Below are positions 10,925 to 19,365 of a stretch of 64,000 nucleotides of DNA, in pieces. Position numbers and translations under genes: made by a program. Within the stretch, counting starts at the first letter, position 1. Each line of letters opens with the position of its first letter. The DNA is from Gordonia sediminis. GTDB lineage: Bacteria > Actinomycetota > Actinomycetes > Mycobacteriales > Mycobacteriaceae. The stretch covers positions 62,001-126,000 of the forward strand of contig RZUM01000011.1 in the NCBI GenBank assembly GCA_004193205.1, in the 5' to 3' direction. The notes under the pieces are model-generated. The model saw only the letters and a list, made by a program, of their open reading frames with translations. It searched no databases and had not been told where the DNA came from.

Positions 10925-11758
10925 TCAGTCGATCTCGCAACCCACGGGATGGTGCCTGTGGGTGCATCCGGCAGCGTACTCGGCCGGAGTCCGGTAGCCC
11001 AGCGCTGAGTGCCGGTGTCGATGGTTGTGGTCGTCTTTGAAGTCGCCGATGACCACCCGGGCCTCGAGCAGCGTGGTCCAGTGGTTGCGGTTGAGACACT
11101 CGTCGCGCATCCGGTTGTTGAACGACTCGATGAACCCGTTGTTCCACGGTGTGCCGGGCGGAATGTAGGAGATCCCCACCGACCCTGCGCAATAGCTCGT
11201 CAGGGCCTCAGAAATGAACTCAGGCCCGTTATCCATGCGCAGCACCATCGGCGGGCCACCCCAGATCGCGAACACCTTCTCCAACTCCTCGATCAACCGC
11301 TGCGCGGTGATCGACCGGTCCACGATGTTCAGCAACGACATCCGGGTATGTTCATCAACCATCGACGCAATCTTGACCGCCTTACCGTCGACGGTGGAGT
11401 CGAACTGAAAGTCTAACGCCCACACCACTTTTGGGGCATCAGCATCGATGATCGGCACCGAGGACTGCCCGGCACGTTTACGCCGCGGCGCCCGCCGGAC
11501 CTGCAGTCCTTCTTCCTTCCATAGCCGGTGGATCTTCTTCTTGTTGACCTCGGCACCCTCGTCGAACCGCAACCATGCCCACGCCCGCCGGAACCCGTGG
11601 CGGGGATTCTTTCGGGCATACGTGCGCAACTGTTCACGCAGACCGGCGTCCGGGTCGGTGGGTGTCTGCGCCTGCGGCAGACGGCGATAGGTGGAGCGGG
11701 AAAGCCCAACTACCTTGCACGCCAACCGTTCTGACATACCTTTGGTGTTCTTGAGCAT
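10925..11758 (-). CDS. IS3-family transposase OrfB (DDE integrase domain)
   Basis: The catalytic part of the transposase, about 277 residues from its first ATG. HTH_21-like N-terminal helices (NPRHGFRRAWAWLRF) precede an RNase H-fold rve domain. The DDE triad is visible as the Asp in WALDFQFD, the Asp in MDNGPEF and the Glu in GFIESFNNRMRDE. It is made as an OrfAB fusion: the end of orfA carries the heptamer GGGAAAA (minus strand, 11801 to 11795) in the X XXY YYZ phase. A -1 shift there continues as KILSPAAKRAAID into this frame. The frame is intact, so the element may still be active. Confidence 0.9.
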   Translation of the reverse strand: MLKNTKGMSERLACKVVGLSRSTYRRLPQAQTPTDPDAGLREQLRTYARKNPRHGFRRAWAWLRFDEGAEVNKKKIHRLWKEEGLQVRRAPRRKRAGQSSVPIIDADAPKVVWALDFQFDSTVDGKAVKIASMVDEHTRMSLLNIVDRSITAQRLIEELEKVFAIWGGPPMVLRMDNGPEFISEALTSYCAGSVGISYIPPGTPWNNGFIESFNNRMRDECLNRNHWTTLLEARVVIGDFKDDHNHRHRHSALGYRTPAEYAAGCTHRHHPVGCEID

Positions 11759-11787
11759 GTCGATGGCGGCACGTTTGGCGGCCGGGC

Positions 11788-12078
11788 TCAGAATTTTCCC
11801 TTCGCCACCTCCCGCAACGCGTCTTTCTCCAACTCCGCCTCGGCGAGTAGCCGCTTGAGCCGGCTGTTCTGCTCGCGCAGCTCCTTGAGCTCCTTCGCGG
11901 CATCGGCGTCCATACCGCCATACTGGCGGCGCCAGTTGTACAGCGTCGCCGCCGACACCTCGAGCTCCCCGGCGATCTGTTCGCCGGTCTTGCCTTCCGC
12001 CGCCAACTCATCGGCCCGCCGCAGCTTGCGCACGATGTCCTCGGCCGAGTGACGCTTGCGTCCTGCCATGTTCCTCAT
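11788..12078 (-). CDS. IS3-family transposase OrfA (HTH)
   Basis: A 96-residue DNA-binding subunit. A helix-turn-helix (KRHSAEDIVRKL through SAATLYNWRRQYGG, about residues 8-53) is followed by a leucine-zipper-like coiled coil (AKELKELREQNSRLKRLLAE, about 62-81) used for dimerisation. It recognises the terminal inverted repeats. It ends at a TGA just after the -1 frameshift heptamer GGGAAAA, by which OrfAB is produced. AAGGGA precedes the ATG at 12078; an in-frame ATG three codons later is the alternative start. Confidence 0.88.
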   Translation of the reverse strand: MRNMAGRKRHSAEDIVRKLRRADELAAEGKTGEQIAGELEVSAATLYNWRRQYGGMDADAAKELKELREQNSRLKRLLAEAELEKDALREVAKGKF

Positions 12079-12134
12079 CGTCCCTTCTCCGCCCTCACCA
12101 GGGCAATCAGGACTCTAAAACAAGCCGGACCGAT

Positions 12135-13037
12135 CTACGGGGGACACGCCAACAGCTTGAAGAGTAGTTCGATGACCTGAGGAGGGGAGAAGAATTCCTT
12201 GATTCTGAACCAGTCCTCTTCCGACACATCTGCTGGGTAGGTCAAAAATGAATCTGTAAGGCGTAGAGCGACCTTCTGACGTTCGGGCAAATCACTCGCT
12301 TCGAACCGGACGATGAGATCCATCAGATCTTCGATACCGTCCACCCGCTCTACATCGCGACGACCGCTCATACAGGTGCTGCAGTTCTGACGACTGGCGT
12401 TCAGCAACCTGCACATCTCACTGGTTTGAGCATCGACGAGATCCTGGCGAAACGTCGAGCGGGCGAACTCCACGGATGCCTGTTGCAAAGCTGGGTTGAC
12501 CAGGGACTTCATCTCACTGTTGTACGACCCGCCGCGCGGGCCATTACCAGCGTCTTCGCCTCGTTCTTCGAGAGCGCTTGATTGACAGGCAATTTCTGAG
12601 CCGGCATCCGCTTCAATATCCAGAAATGTCATCATCCGGAGGTAGGCGTCGTGCACCTGCAATGCGGTGACGAAGTTGGCGACACCAGCTTCCGACATAT
12701 GCCGGGAAAGTGCGTCTCTTTGCTGGAAAGTAATCTGATTCTGATCGATTTGGAACTGCTCCGCATAGTCAAGCGCGGCCCGCTCCCGCTCCGTATAGGA
12801 ATCGCGATGGCTCCAGTCGGCCAACTGCGCGAGGTCGTCAGCCGAAAGTCCCGCCAGTGCCGTACGACAGCCTAATACTTGCGCGAGGCGCAAGCGGCAA
12901 AGAGATAGTAGGTCTACCTCGGTCGCCTCCCACGTCACGTGCATCAACCGGCGGAATCTCTCCCACGGTTCAGGCGAGAGCTCGAGAGTCAGCGCACGAT
13001 CGGCACAATCGGGTTTTGCTGCAGAAACCCATGACAT
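12135..13037 (-). CDS. two-domain carboxymuconolactone decarboxylase-like protein, 3' end truncated by IS
   Basis: About 300 residues with two AhpD/CMD-like helical halves. The first half is SLCRLRLAQVLGC onward and keeps only one Cys (GCRTALAG). The second half has a CxxC pair in NCSTCMSGR and the following helix with LPERQKVALRLTDSF. Such proteins are disulfide reductases or decarboxylases, often of unknown substrate. ATG at 13037 follows a GAGG site (minus strand); longer starts up to 13136 are possible. The frame ends ...ELLFKLLACPP at TAG only two bases outside the IS end. Relatives continue for several residues after the KLL helix, so the C-terminus is probably replaced by IS-adjacent sequence. 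Function may still be retained. Confidence 0.6.
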   Translation of the reverse strand: MSWVSAAKPDCADRALTLELSPEPWERFRRLMHVTWEATEVDLLSLCRLRLAQVLGCRTALAGLSADDLAQLADWSHRDSYTERERAALDYAEQFQIDQNQITFQQRDALSRHMSEAGVANFVTALQVHDAYLRMMTFLDIEADAGSEIACQSSALEERGEDAGNGPRGGSYNSEMKSLVNPALQQASVEFARSTFRQDLVDAQTSEMCRLLNASRQNCSTCMSGRRDVERVDGIEDLMDLIVRFEASDLPERQKVALRLTDSFLTYPADVSEEDWFRIKEFFSPPQVIELLFKLLACPP

Positions 13038-13857
13038 TTCACGCCTCATCATCATATCTTGACGACACCCAGAGTCTGCTCGTAGATTTTTGGATTCATT
13101 CGGACAGTAATCAGGTAGACGATTCTTCGAGTTCACGAAGCAGCGCGGATTTTCCTTTTCACGCTTGACGATCCTTCGTGTTCTTCGTCGTTATGGAACA
13201 GGACAATGGTGGGCAATAACTCAATGTCTCGCGAACCCCAGAATCCGGATTCTCAGGATTGTACTGATTTGTTGAGTGGCCAGACCCGCTGGAACGGCGT
13301 TCACCCGACCCTCATTTCTGAAGCGCTACCGATCTGTGACGTGGATCAGATGACTGATGTACATATAACACGTCCGACATCAGTCAAGTCAATAGGCTTT
13401 CGTCGCGTGTTGGACAACTCTCCGTCGGAGTTCGGTCGACAACCGGCGAAGTCCTCGGTGACACTAGGACAGGCCGACCCGGGGATCGAGCGCCTCATGC
13501 CCACCTCGCTGTGAATGAGTCGGCGTGAACGTAGCGGTTGGCGTTGGCTACCACATCTTCGCCGCCTATCAGGTTGAGTCGGACAAGCTGATGTCAGGGC
13601 GAGCCGCGTGAGGGCGCACGCGGACGGGAGTCTTCGATGCACTTCGATCCGCCTAATAGATCGATGCCTATCTAGTTGACTGCATTCCTTTCCTAACGTA
13701 CGATTTTCCCGTGCCAGTGTGATCCAGGACACACAATCCACCGCCATGCTGAGGCGGATCCAAGACGATCGCCGATGTCGGCAGAGTCCCGCGGAAAGAC
13801 ATTCAAGTTCGTCCGGCTCCATTACCAAGCCTGATTCATCAACGAAAGGAACTCACG
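13038..13857. other. 820-bp intergenic region with no convincing gene
   Basis: Between the CMD-like gene and the first binding-protein gene. It is less G+C-rich than cobN. Short open frames occur on both strands (for example 13206-13514 plus), but they lack ribosome sites, family resemblance and codon-position bias. The only site I can support is the operator-like palindrome at 13661-13674. The stretch probably contains the divergent promoters and remnants of older rearrangement next to the insertion element. Confidence 0.5.
13661..13674. promoter_or_regulatory. operator-like palindrome TCGAT-GCCT-ATCTA
   Basis: A 14-bp imperfect palindrome, nine of ten arm positions symmetrical. It matches the TAGAT-N4-ATCTA variant seen at 52489 and 54151 except for one base. 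It lies 184 bases upstream of the binding-protein start at 13858. It is the weakest and leftmost member of the series that recurs before most operons in this region. Confidence 0.35.
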
Positions 13858-15078
13858 TTGCGAAGACACCTACTCGCGGCGCTGGCCACGGTGGCTACCG
13901 CATCGCTTTGTCTCACGGGGTGCGGCGGTTCGGATAACGCCGGCACAGGTGGACAAACCCCTGTCAAAGTGGCTCTGCTGGGTACGTTCTCGGGACCGGT
14001 GGCCTCCAATCTCCCGACCGCGAAGGCAGTTGTCGAGGCCTGGCAGAAATACATCAACGACAAGGGCGGGCTAGATGGTCATCCCGTCGACCTCACCGTG
14101 AAGGACACCGCCGGAGTGACCGGCACCAACGTCACCGCGGCTAAACAGGCCATTTCTGAAGGCGCGGTGGCAATCCTCGATTTCGACAACGACCTTCAGT
14201 GGGTCAAGTTGGCCGACCAGGCCGGTGTCCCCGTTGTCAGCGCGACGAGCACAGGCGCGATGGTCTCGAAACGCACCTTCCCGGTGGTCAACTCACCCTC
14301 TGCGCAGACGTTGCAGATCCTACAGGCGGCACGAACCTTCGGCCCGAAGTTTGCCATGGCGTACGCTGCAGAGGCACCAGTTGCCGCTCAGTACGCCCAG
14401 CAGATGGCCGCCCTGGGCCAAACGCTCGGCGTGTCCGTTGCAGTATCGGCGAAGGTGTCGTCATCGCAACCCGACTACACGGCATTCTGCCAATCGGTCA
14501 AGGCGAGCGGCGCGCAGTCGTACTTCGTCGGCCTGTCGACCGAAATCGCCAAGAAGGTCACCGACCAGTGCTACCAACAGGGTCTCCGGATTCCACAGGT
14601 GATCTTCGGTGGCCAGACTCCGCGTTCCTGGGTAAGCGACCCAGCGTATCAAGGCAGCGTAACTCAGGATGTGATCGCACCGTTCTTCGACACCGACATT
14701 CCAGGTGTTGCCAAGTACCGCGACGCGATGGAGAAGTACCTGCCGAATCTGCCCGGTTCTGAAGACGACGCCTCCACGGGAGCCCAGGGATGGGCTTTGA
14801 CCCAGATGCTCGAATACGCGGTGCAGCACGGCGATGGTGTCACCCGCGATGACATCTTCACCGGCCTCTACACGGCCAAAGACGAGACTCTGAATGGTCT
14901 CATTGCGCCCGTTACCTATGTCGAGGGCGAAACCACACACGTCAATTGCGGATTCCTCTGGAAGATCGACAACAACACCTTCGCCCCGGGGCCCGACGGC
15001 ACAAAGCCAACATGCGCCGAGCCGAGCCAGGTAGAGGCACTCGACAACAAGATCATCGCCTCGCTCGGCGGCGGATGA
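13858..15078 (+). CDS. branched-chain amino acid-type ABC transporter substrate-binding lipoprotein
   Basis: A 406-residue periplasmic-binding protein of the LivJ/LivK (type I fold) class, lipid-anchored outside the membrane. The signal peptide ends in the lipobox LTGC with Cys22. The mature part begins KVALLGTFSGP and contains GGLDGHPVDLTVKDTAG. It starts at TTG 13858, supported by AAGGA at 13846-13850. It is a close paralogue of the binding protein at 62126-63346, which has exactly the same length and shares long identical stretches such as DQCYQQG and GGQTPRSW. No permease or ATPase gene is adjacent, so it probably delivers a related ligand to the fused Liv transporter encoded at 58.5-62 kb. 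Liv-type proteins also carry aromatic or alicyclic acids. Confidence 0.88.
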   Translation: MRRHLLAALATVATASLCLTGCGGSDNAGTGGQTPVKVALLGTFSGPVASNLPTAKAVVEAWQKYINDKGGLDGHPVDLTVKDTAGVTGTNVTAAKQAISEGAVAILDFDNDLQWVKLADQAGVPVVSATSTGAMVSKRTFPVVNSPSAQTLQILQAARTFGPKFAMAYAAEAPVAAQYAQQMAALGQTLGVSVAVSAKVSSSQPDYTAFCQSVKASGAQSYFVGLSTEIAKKVTDQCYQQGLRIPQVIFGGQTPRSWVSDPAYQGSVTQDVIAPFFDTDIPGVAKYRDAMEKYLPNLPGSEDDASTGAQGWALTQMLEYAVQHGDGVTRDDIFTGLYTAKDETLNGLIAPVTYVEGETTHVNCGFLWKIDNNTFAPGPDGTKPTCAEPSQVEALDNKIIASLGGG

Positions 15079-15606
15079 AGCGGTAACGCGACGATAACGG
15101 CTCGTCGATCAGGCCCATTATCTACGGCTAAGTGCCCCTGTACGAGAATTCGTCCCGGGTAGTTGTTGGAGCGATGGGCGACTGGCAAGGCGGAGTGAGC
15201 GATGACGGTGTCATCGTGATCAACGCAAAGCGGCCAGTCGTTCGTCGAACTCCGAAGACCCCCGACGGTTTCACGAACAGCGCCACCCAATGACGCCCGG
15301 CACGACGGGTCCAATTGTCGTTACTTCTGTTGCATTGCTTGGTAATTGAATGAATTTGGTTGAACCGGCACCAAGCGGAACCAGAAGGGTCATAGAAAGT
15401 CCAGTGGTGTAATGGATTTCGAGGCGTTGAGGGTCAGATGATATAGGCGGGCCGCGCTTCCGACCCTTGATCCACCGGGAGTCCGGGACACCAATCAGGA
15501 CCAGTGCCTACCTGTGCACCAACTTTCTCAATAGCATTGCAAATACGCACTTTTCGTCACAACTGCCACTAGACGATGGCCCCCCTGGGCCGATACCGTA
15601 TGTGCC
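15079..15606. other. 528-bp intergenic region, nothing recognised
   Basis: Follows the orphan binding-protein gene and precedes an alpha/beta hydrolase gene. No frame with a ribosome site or family resemblance is seen. No strong inverted repeat and no clear copy of the TAGAC-N4-GTCTA palindrome was found by eye. It must contain the promoter for the hydrolase. Confidence 0.4.
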
Positions 15607-16299
15607 ATGGCAACTTTCGTTCTCGTCCACGGCGGACACCACGGGGGATGGGCATGGCGTGAGGTCGCGGTTGGCTTACGCGACGCTGGTCATGACGTCT
15701 ACACGCCCACTCTCACCGGCCTTGGTGAACGAGTTCACTTGATGTCGGCAAGCGTGGGCCAGGAAATGCATGCCGATGACCTCGTGAACCTCATGTATTT
15801 CGAAGACCTGCGGGACGTGATTCTCGTTGGGCACAGCTACGGGGGAATCGTGATCACCCTGGCGGCCGAGAGGACCGACCGCATCGGCCAGCTCGTCTAC
15901 CTGGACGCGATTGTGCCCCGCGATCAGGATACCTTCATCGACTGTCTTCCCAAGGCCCTCCGGGCCCACGTGAACGTGCCCCCGCGGGGAGAGCTCCATA
16001 CCTACCCTGTCATCGAGGGATTCAAGGAAACGATGCCGGGCTGGGCCGCCGAACGCCTCACGCCACAACCCGCGATGGACCTCGACCGTCCGATCCTCTT
16101 GCCCAGTCACGCTGCGGAGCAACTTCCACGCACCTACTTTTCGGCCGGCGTTAGTGGGCCACAAGGCGATTGGGATGAGGCCTGGATCGAGCGTGTACAG
16201 CAGCCGCCTTGGCGATTCAAGGTGTTCGACAGCGACCACGAGGCAATGCTCAACGCTCCAGCCCTGGTGATGTCGCTATTGCTGTCTACGATTTCGTGA
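15607..16299 (+). CDS. alpha/beta hydrolase (esterase/hydroxynitrile lyase-like)
   Basis: A 230-residue alpha/beta-hydrolase fold protein of the small EstC/MES/HNL-like group. The oxyanion-side motif LVHGGHHGGWAW is at residues 6-17, the nucleophile elbow GHSYGG has Ser77, and the C-terminal His lies in DSDHEAMLNAP. Such enzymes hydrolyse esters or lactones, and some catalyse retro-aldol or C-C cleavage. It is closely similar to the hydrolase at 17441-18199, including HHGGWAW, TPTLTGLG and PGWAAERL. No ribosome site precedes the ATG, so a leaderless transcript is possible. A 9-bp hairpin follows at 16367-16391. It may hydrolyse a lactone or ester intermediate of the surrounding pathway. Confidence 0.82.
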   Translation: MATFVLVHGGHHGGWAWREVAVGLRDAGHDVYTPTLTGLGERVHLMSASVGQEMHADDLVNLMYFEDLRDVILVGHSYGGIVITLAAERTDRIGQLVYLDAIVPRDQDTFIDCLPKALRAHVNVPPRGELHTYPVIEGFKETMPGWAAERLTPQPAMDLDRPILLPSHAAEQLPRTYFSAGVSGPQGDWDEAWIERVQQPPWRFKVFDSDHEAMLNAPALVMSLLLSTIS

Positions 16300-16366
16300 C
16301 AACGCCTCATGTTCATCGCCAATTCAGATCAAGAAACCCTGGCCGTGTCGTGCCGTAGGTCCACCC

Positions 16367-16391
16367 CGGTAATGGACGGTGCCCATTACCG
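16367..16391 (+). terminator. hairpin terminator after alpha/beta hydrolase
   Basis: CGGTAATGG (16367-16375) pairs perfectly with CCATTACCG (16383-16391) around a 7-base loop. It sits 68 bases after the hydrolase stop and before the SDR gene. There is no U tract, as is common in this group. Confidence 0.5.
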
Positions 16392-16466
16392 AGGCAATCA
16401 TCAATAGCCAGCAGCACTCACGTGAAAGGGCCTGGCAAACCGGTCTGATGCGAACCCGAGTTGAGA

Positions 16467-17288
16467 ATGGAGCGAGAAGTCGTGCGTGTGATCATCACTG
16501 GCGCCGCGAGTGGGATCGGCCGGGCTGTTGCCGAGCGCTTGACTCGTGACGGTCAGCTGTCCGCCGAGCCTGCAGAGCTGGTCCTTACCGACGTGCAGGA
16601 GCAAGCGCTCGAGTCGGTAGGCGATTACGTGCGTGGATTGGGGGCACACGTGGCGACGCTTGCAGCCGATCTTGCCGATCCCGATTCGCCACGGGCAGTT
16701 ACCGCAATGGCTTCGGCTGTCTTTGGCGGCCTGGACGCGCTGGTCAGCAACGCTGGTGTGATCCAGTTCGGGCCACTGTCACAACTCGCCATCAGCGACT
16801 GGGACCGTATCCTTGCGGTGAACACGCGTGCCACATTTCTGCTGGCACAAGCGACGTACCCGCTCCTGCGGGAGTCCCGAGGCTCTGTCGTCGCGACTGC
16901 CTCCCTCGCCGCGCATCATCCCACTCCTTCGCTTGGCGGCTACGCGGTCAGCAAGGCAGCGCTGCGGATGCTGGTGCAGCAGTTGGCACTTGAATGGGGC
17001 AGTGACGGAATACGAGTCAATAGCGTGTCACCAGGATCCACACGAACCGCGATCGCGGGTGACCAGAAGGATCATCCGAGCGACGACCGAATTGCAACGA
17101 ACCCCCTACACATCTATTCAGAACCGAGCGACCAAGCCGGGGTTATCGCCTTTCTCTTGGGGCCAGATGCCCGCTTCATCACTGGCGCCGACATTCTGGT
17201 CGACGGCGGGTCCAACGTGCAGTTGATGGCATTGCGCGCAGCAGCTACGCAGGTCGATCATTACGCGGTTGATTCCCGACGACCATGA
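16467..17288 (+). CDS. short-chain dehydrogenase/reductase (SDR)
   Basis: A classical SDR of about 273 residues, oxidising or reducing an alcohol/ketone with NAD(P). The cofactor motif TGAASGIG begins at residue 11, NAG at about 93-95, and the catalytic Tyr159 and Lys163 lie in YAVSK, with the partner Ser in the TASLAAHHP segment. The C-terminal signature ITGADILVDGG is present. The usual C-terminus is extended by about 25 residues. The start is uncertain: ATG 16467 is given; TTG 16461 and GTG 16482 (with GGAG 9 bases upstream) are alternatives. No TAGAC-type operator was found directly before it. It lies between the two paralogous alpha/beta hydrolases. Confidence 0.82.
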   Translation: MEREVVRVIITGAASGIGRAVAERLTRDGQLSAEPAELVLTDVQEQALESVGDYVRGLGAHVATLAADLADPDSPRAVTAMASAVFGGLDALVSNAGVIQFGPLSQLAISDWDRILAVNTRATFLLAQATYPLLRESRGSVVATASLAAHHPTPSLGGYAVSKAALRMLVQQLALEWGSDGIRVNSVSPGSTRTAIAGDQKDHPSDDRIATNPLHIYSEPSDQAGVIAFLLGPDARFITGADILVDGGSNVQLMALRAAATQVDHYAVDSRRP

Positions 17289-17334
17289 TCGCCAAGAAGG
17301 CGATTCGGGCACACAAAGAATGCTACCAAGATAC

Positions 17335-17367
17335 TAGACATGAGTATTGTTACTTGAGTACAGTCTA
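17335..17367. promoter_or_regulatory. two operator-like sites of the TAGAC-N4-GTCTA series
   Basis: The first site is TAGAC-ATGA-GTATT (17335-17348), with a full left half. The second is TTGAG-TACA-GTCTA (17354-17367), with a full right half. Both lie 70-110 bases before the ATG at 17441. The pair of half-conserved sites suggests a tandem operator for the hydrolase and SDR operon. Confidence 0.5.
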
Positions 17368-17440
17368 TGTGATGAAAGCCACTGCCCCGTCGCGATTTGA
17401 CCACGAGGCAGACGCTATCGAGCATCGGAAAGAGGACGTC

Positions 17441-18199
17441 ATGAAGACATTTGTACTGATACACGGTGGCCATCATGGGGGGTGGGCGTGGCGGAGCGTC
17501 GCCCGCGACTTGCGCTCTGCGGGACATGAAGTCATCACGCCCACGTTGACCGGGCTGGGCGACCGGGCACATCTGATGTCCGAGTCGGTGACCGTTCAGA
17601 CACATATCACCGACGTTCTCAACGTGCTCTACTACGAGGATCTCCACGATGTGGTGCTCGTCGCTCATAGCTACGCCGGCATCATCGCGACGGCCGTCGC
17701 TCGTCGAACCGACCGGGTGAGCCACGTGATTTTCATCGATGCGCAGGTTCCAGTAGACGGCGAGTCCTTCCTTGATCTGCTTCCACCCATCATGCGACTC
17801 TTCCTGGACCAGATGATCGAACCCGGAAGAATCACATACCCCGTCGTACAGGGCATCCTCGACCAGTCACCCGGTTGGGCCGCAGAGCGGCTGGTTGCGC
17901 AGCCCGCCATCGGACTCGACCAACCGATCGAGCTGGGCTCGGGGGCAACCACCAAGCCTGCGATGACCTACTGGATTGCAACCGTCGGTCCATCGGCATG
18001 CGGCCCGTACGACGACTGGTACGCACCCTGGATCGATCGCTTTAAGTCACAGGGAGTCCCCATACGTGAGTACGCGGGAGACCACGAGGTAATCCTCAGC
18101 GACCCGAAACTTACTGTGTCGCTCATCCTGGAATCCGTCCAGGGGGACGATCGTGGCACCCCTGAACGTGATGACCTTGCACTTCAGGAACAAAGCTGA
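17441..18199 (+). CDS. alpha/beta hydrolase, paralogue of the 15607 gene
   Basis: A 252-residue alpha/beta hydrolase. The motif LIHGGHHGGWAW is at 6-17, the nucleophile elbow AHSYAG has Ser77 at the same position as its paralogue, and the late His lies in AGDHEVILSDP. The replacement of GHSYGG by AHSYAG and a C-terminal extension of about 20 residues distinguish it. The start is ATG 17441 with AAAGAGG about 6 bases before; the frame is open upstream to 17285, but that part overlaps the previous gene's end and is not conserved. It is followed by an SDR gene about 200 bases downstream and preceded by the operator pair at 17335-17367. A lactone or ester hydrolase role is inferred. Confidence 0.82.
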   Translation: MKTFVLIHGGHHGGWAWRSVARDLRSAGHEVITPTLTGLGDRAHLMSESVTVQTHITDVLNVLYYEDLHDVVLVAHSYAGIIATAVARRTDRVSHVIFIDAQVPVDGESFLDLLPPIMRLFLDQMIEPGRITYPVVQGILDQSPGWAAERLVAQPAIGLDQPIELGSGATTKPAMTYWIATVGPSACGPYDDWYAPWIDRFKSQGVPIREYAGDHEVILSDPKLTVSLILESVQGDDRGTPERDDLALQEQS

Positions 18200-18397
18200 C
18201 TGCGGATCAGGTTGCTGCGCAAAGGGGTTGAGGCTTGTCCTCCGATCCCCGAGGTGCCAGATAGCGAACACCCGCGCGGCGGCGCGGATATCTGAAGCAT
18301 CCGTCCGGAGTGGCCCACATGCCAGCCGTCACGTTGCCACGAAAACAAATAGCCCAATCGTGCGTCGCAACGTCACGATTATCGGAGGACTCGAACG

Positions 18398-19204
18398 ATG
18401 AAGAAGCTCGACGGCAAGGTCGCCATCGTAACCGGTGGAGCCAGTGGTATCGGGAGGGCGACTGCGGAGCTGTACGCCGAACACGGTGCAACGGTGGTTA
18501 TCGCAGACTTCCGCAAAGATGTGGCTGACCAGACGGCTTCGGCCATCTGCTCCAAAGGCGGTGTGGCCGTGCCATTTCGGGTCGATGTAGCTGACGGCGA
18601 CTCGGTGAGCCTACTTGTCGACGAGACCGAAAAGCAGTTCGGCGCGCTACACATCATGACCGCGAACGCCGGGGCGTCCGGCGGACTCGGAGCCATTCAC
18701 GAGCTCGATATCGACCAGTGGCGACCATCATTCGACGTTCTGTTCTTCGGCGTCCTGTACAGCTTCAAGTACGCAATACCTGCAATACTCCGCTCCGGCG
18801 GCGGCTCCATGACGACGACCGGTTCGATCGCCGCGAACATCGGCTTGCCCTACGTGTCCAACTATTGCGCGGCCAAGGCAGGAGTCCTCGGTCTCGTCAG
18901 GAGCATCGCATCAGAACAACTCGGCCGCATCCGAGTGAACGCCGTAGCGCCCGGAGAAACAAGGACCGACCTTCCCATCTCCTCGGCACGATGGGCAAAG
19001 GAGTTGAACGGTGACGGTGCGGTCGCCCAGGCAGCCCCGCCGACATCGCTCAAACGTTGGGGCCGCGAGGCCGACCCGATGGAGATCGCAGCGGTACACC
19101 TGTTCCTCGCTTCCGATGACGCGTCTTTCATCACCGGACAGAACATCGTTGCCGATGGAGGCAAGAGCATCCAGCCCATCGCTGGTACTACACCCGGAAA
19201 CTAA
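18398..19204 (+). CDS. short-chain dehydrogenase/reductase (SDR)
   Basis: A 268-residue classical SDR. The cofactor motif TGGASGIG is at 12-19, ANAG in the fourth strand, a Ser in TTGSIAAN, and Tyr156 and Lys160 in YCAAK. The C-terminal ITGQNIVADGG signature is present. GGAGG at 18384-18388 precedes the ATG. It probably interconverts a secondary alcohol and ketone in the pathway. It ends 162 bases from the convergent CarD-like gene, with a long hairpin between them. The 198-base gap before it holds no gene and no clear operator, so co-transcription with the upstream hydrolase is likely. Confidence 0.85.
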   Translation: MKKLDGKVAIVTGGASGIGRATAELYAEHGATVVIADFRKDVADQTASAICSKGGVAVPFRVDVADGDSVSLLVDETEKQFGALHIMTANAGASGGLGAIHELDIDQWRPSFDVLFFGVLYSFKYAIPAILRSGGGSMTTTGSIAANIGLPYVSNYCAAKAGVLGLVRSIASEQLGRIRVNAVAPGETRTDLPISSARWAKELNGDGAVAQAAPPTSLKRWGREADPMEIAAVHLFLASDDASFITGQNIVADGGKSIQPIAGTTPGN

Positions 19205-19251
19205 CGGGTTGCGTCAGTACCGTAGGACAGACGGCGCACTGAACGTTTCAG

Positions 19252-19303
19252 TCCGATGCGCGGCAAGAGAATCGTGACACCGAATCGCTTGCCTCGCATC
19301 GGA
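19252..19303. terminator. long hairpin between convergent genes
   Basis: 16-base arms (19252-19267, TCCGATGCGCGGCAAG, and 19288-19303) pair at 15 positions around a 20-base loop. Placed between the convergent SDR and CarD-like genes, it can act as a two-way terminator. Confidence 0.5.
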
Positions 19304-19365
19304 TTAACGCCAGATCAGCGATAATCAGCCATCTCACTCAGTGTGCTGTGACGCGCGACCACCGG

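Larger units (their letters stand above)
10884..12133 (-). mobile_element. IS3-family insertion sequence, about 1.25 kb
   Basis: Two overlapping-type transposase frames (orfA, orfB) are bracketed by imperfect terminal inverted repeats. The left end TCGGTCCGGTCTGTTCTAGA (from 10884) matches the reverse complement of the right end, TCGGTCCGGCTTGTTTTAGA (ending 12133), at 17 of 20 positions. Size and organisation are those of the IS3 family. No 3-5 bp direct repeat is visible in the flanks (left ...CGATAG, right TCTACG...), which suggests recombination or deletion after insertion. Both flanks carry truncated minus-strand coding sequence. Confidence 0.85.

Noticed and set aside
10879-12138. Target-site duplication flanking the IS3 element
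   Set aside because: The bases next to both ends (ATAG and TCTA) do not form a direct repeat under any reasonable placement of the ends.
13206-13828. Small open frames on both strands before the orphan binding-protein gene
   Set aside because: No ribosome sites, no domain resemblance and mutually overlapping frames; treated as intergenic.
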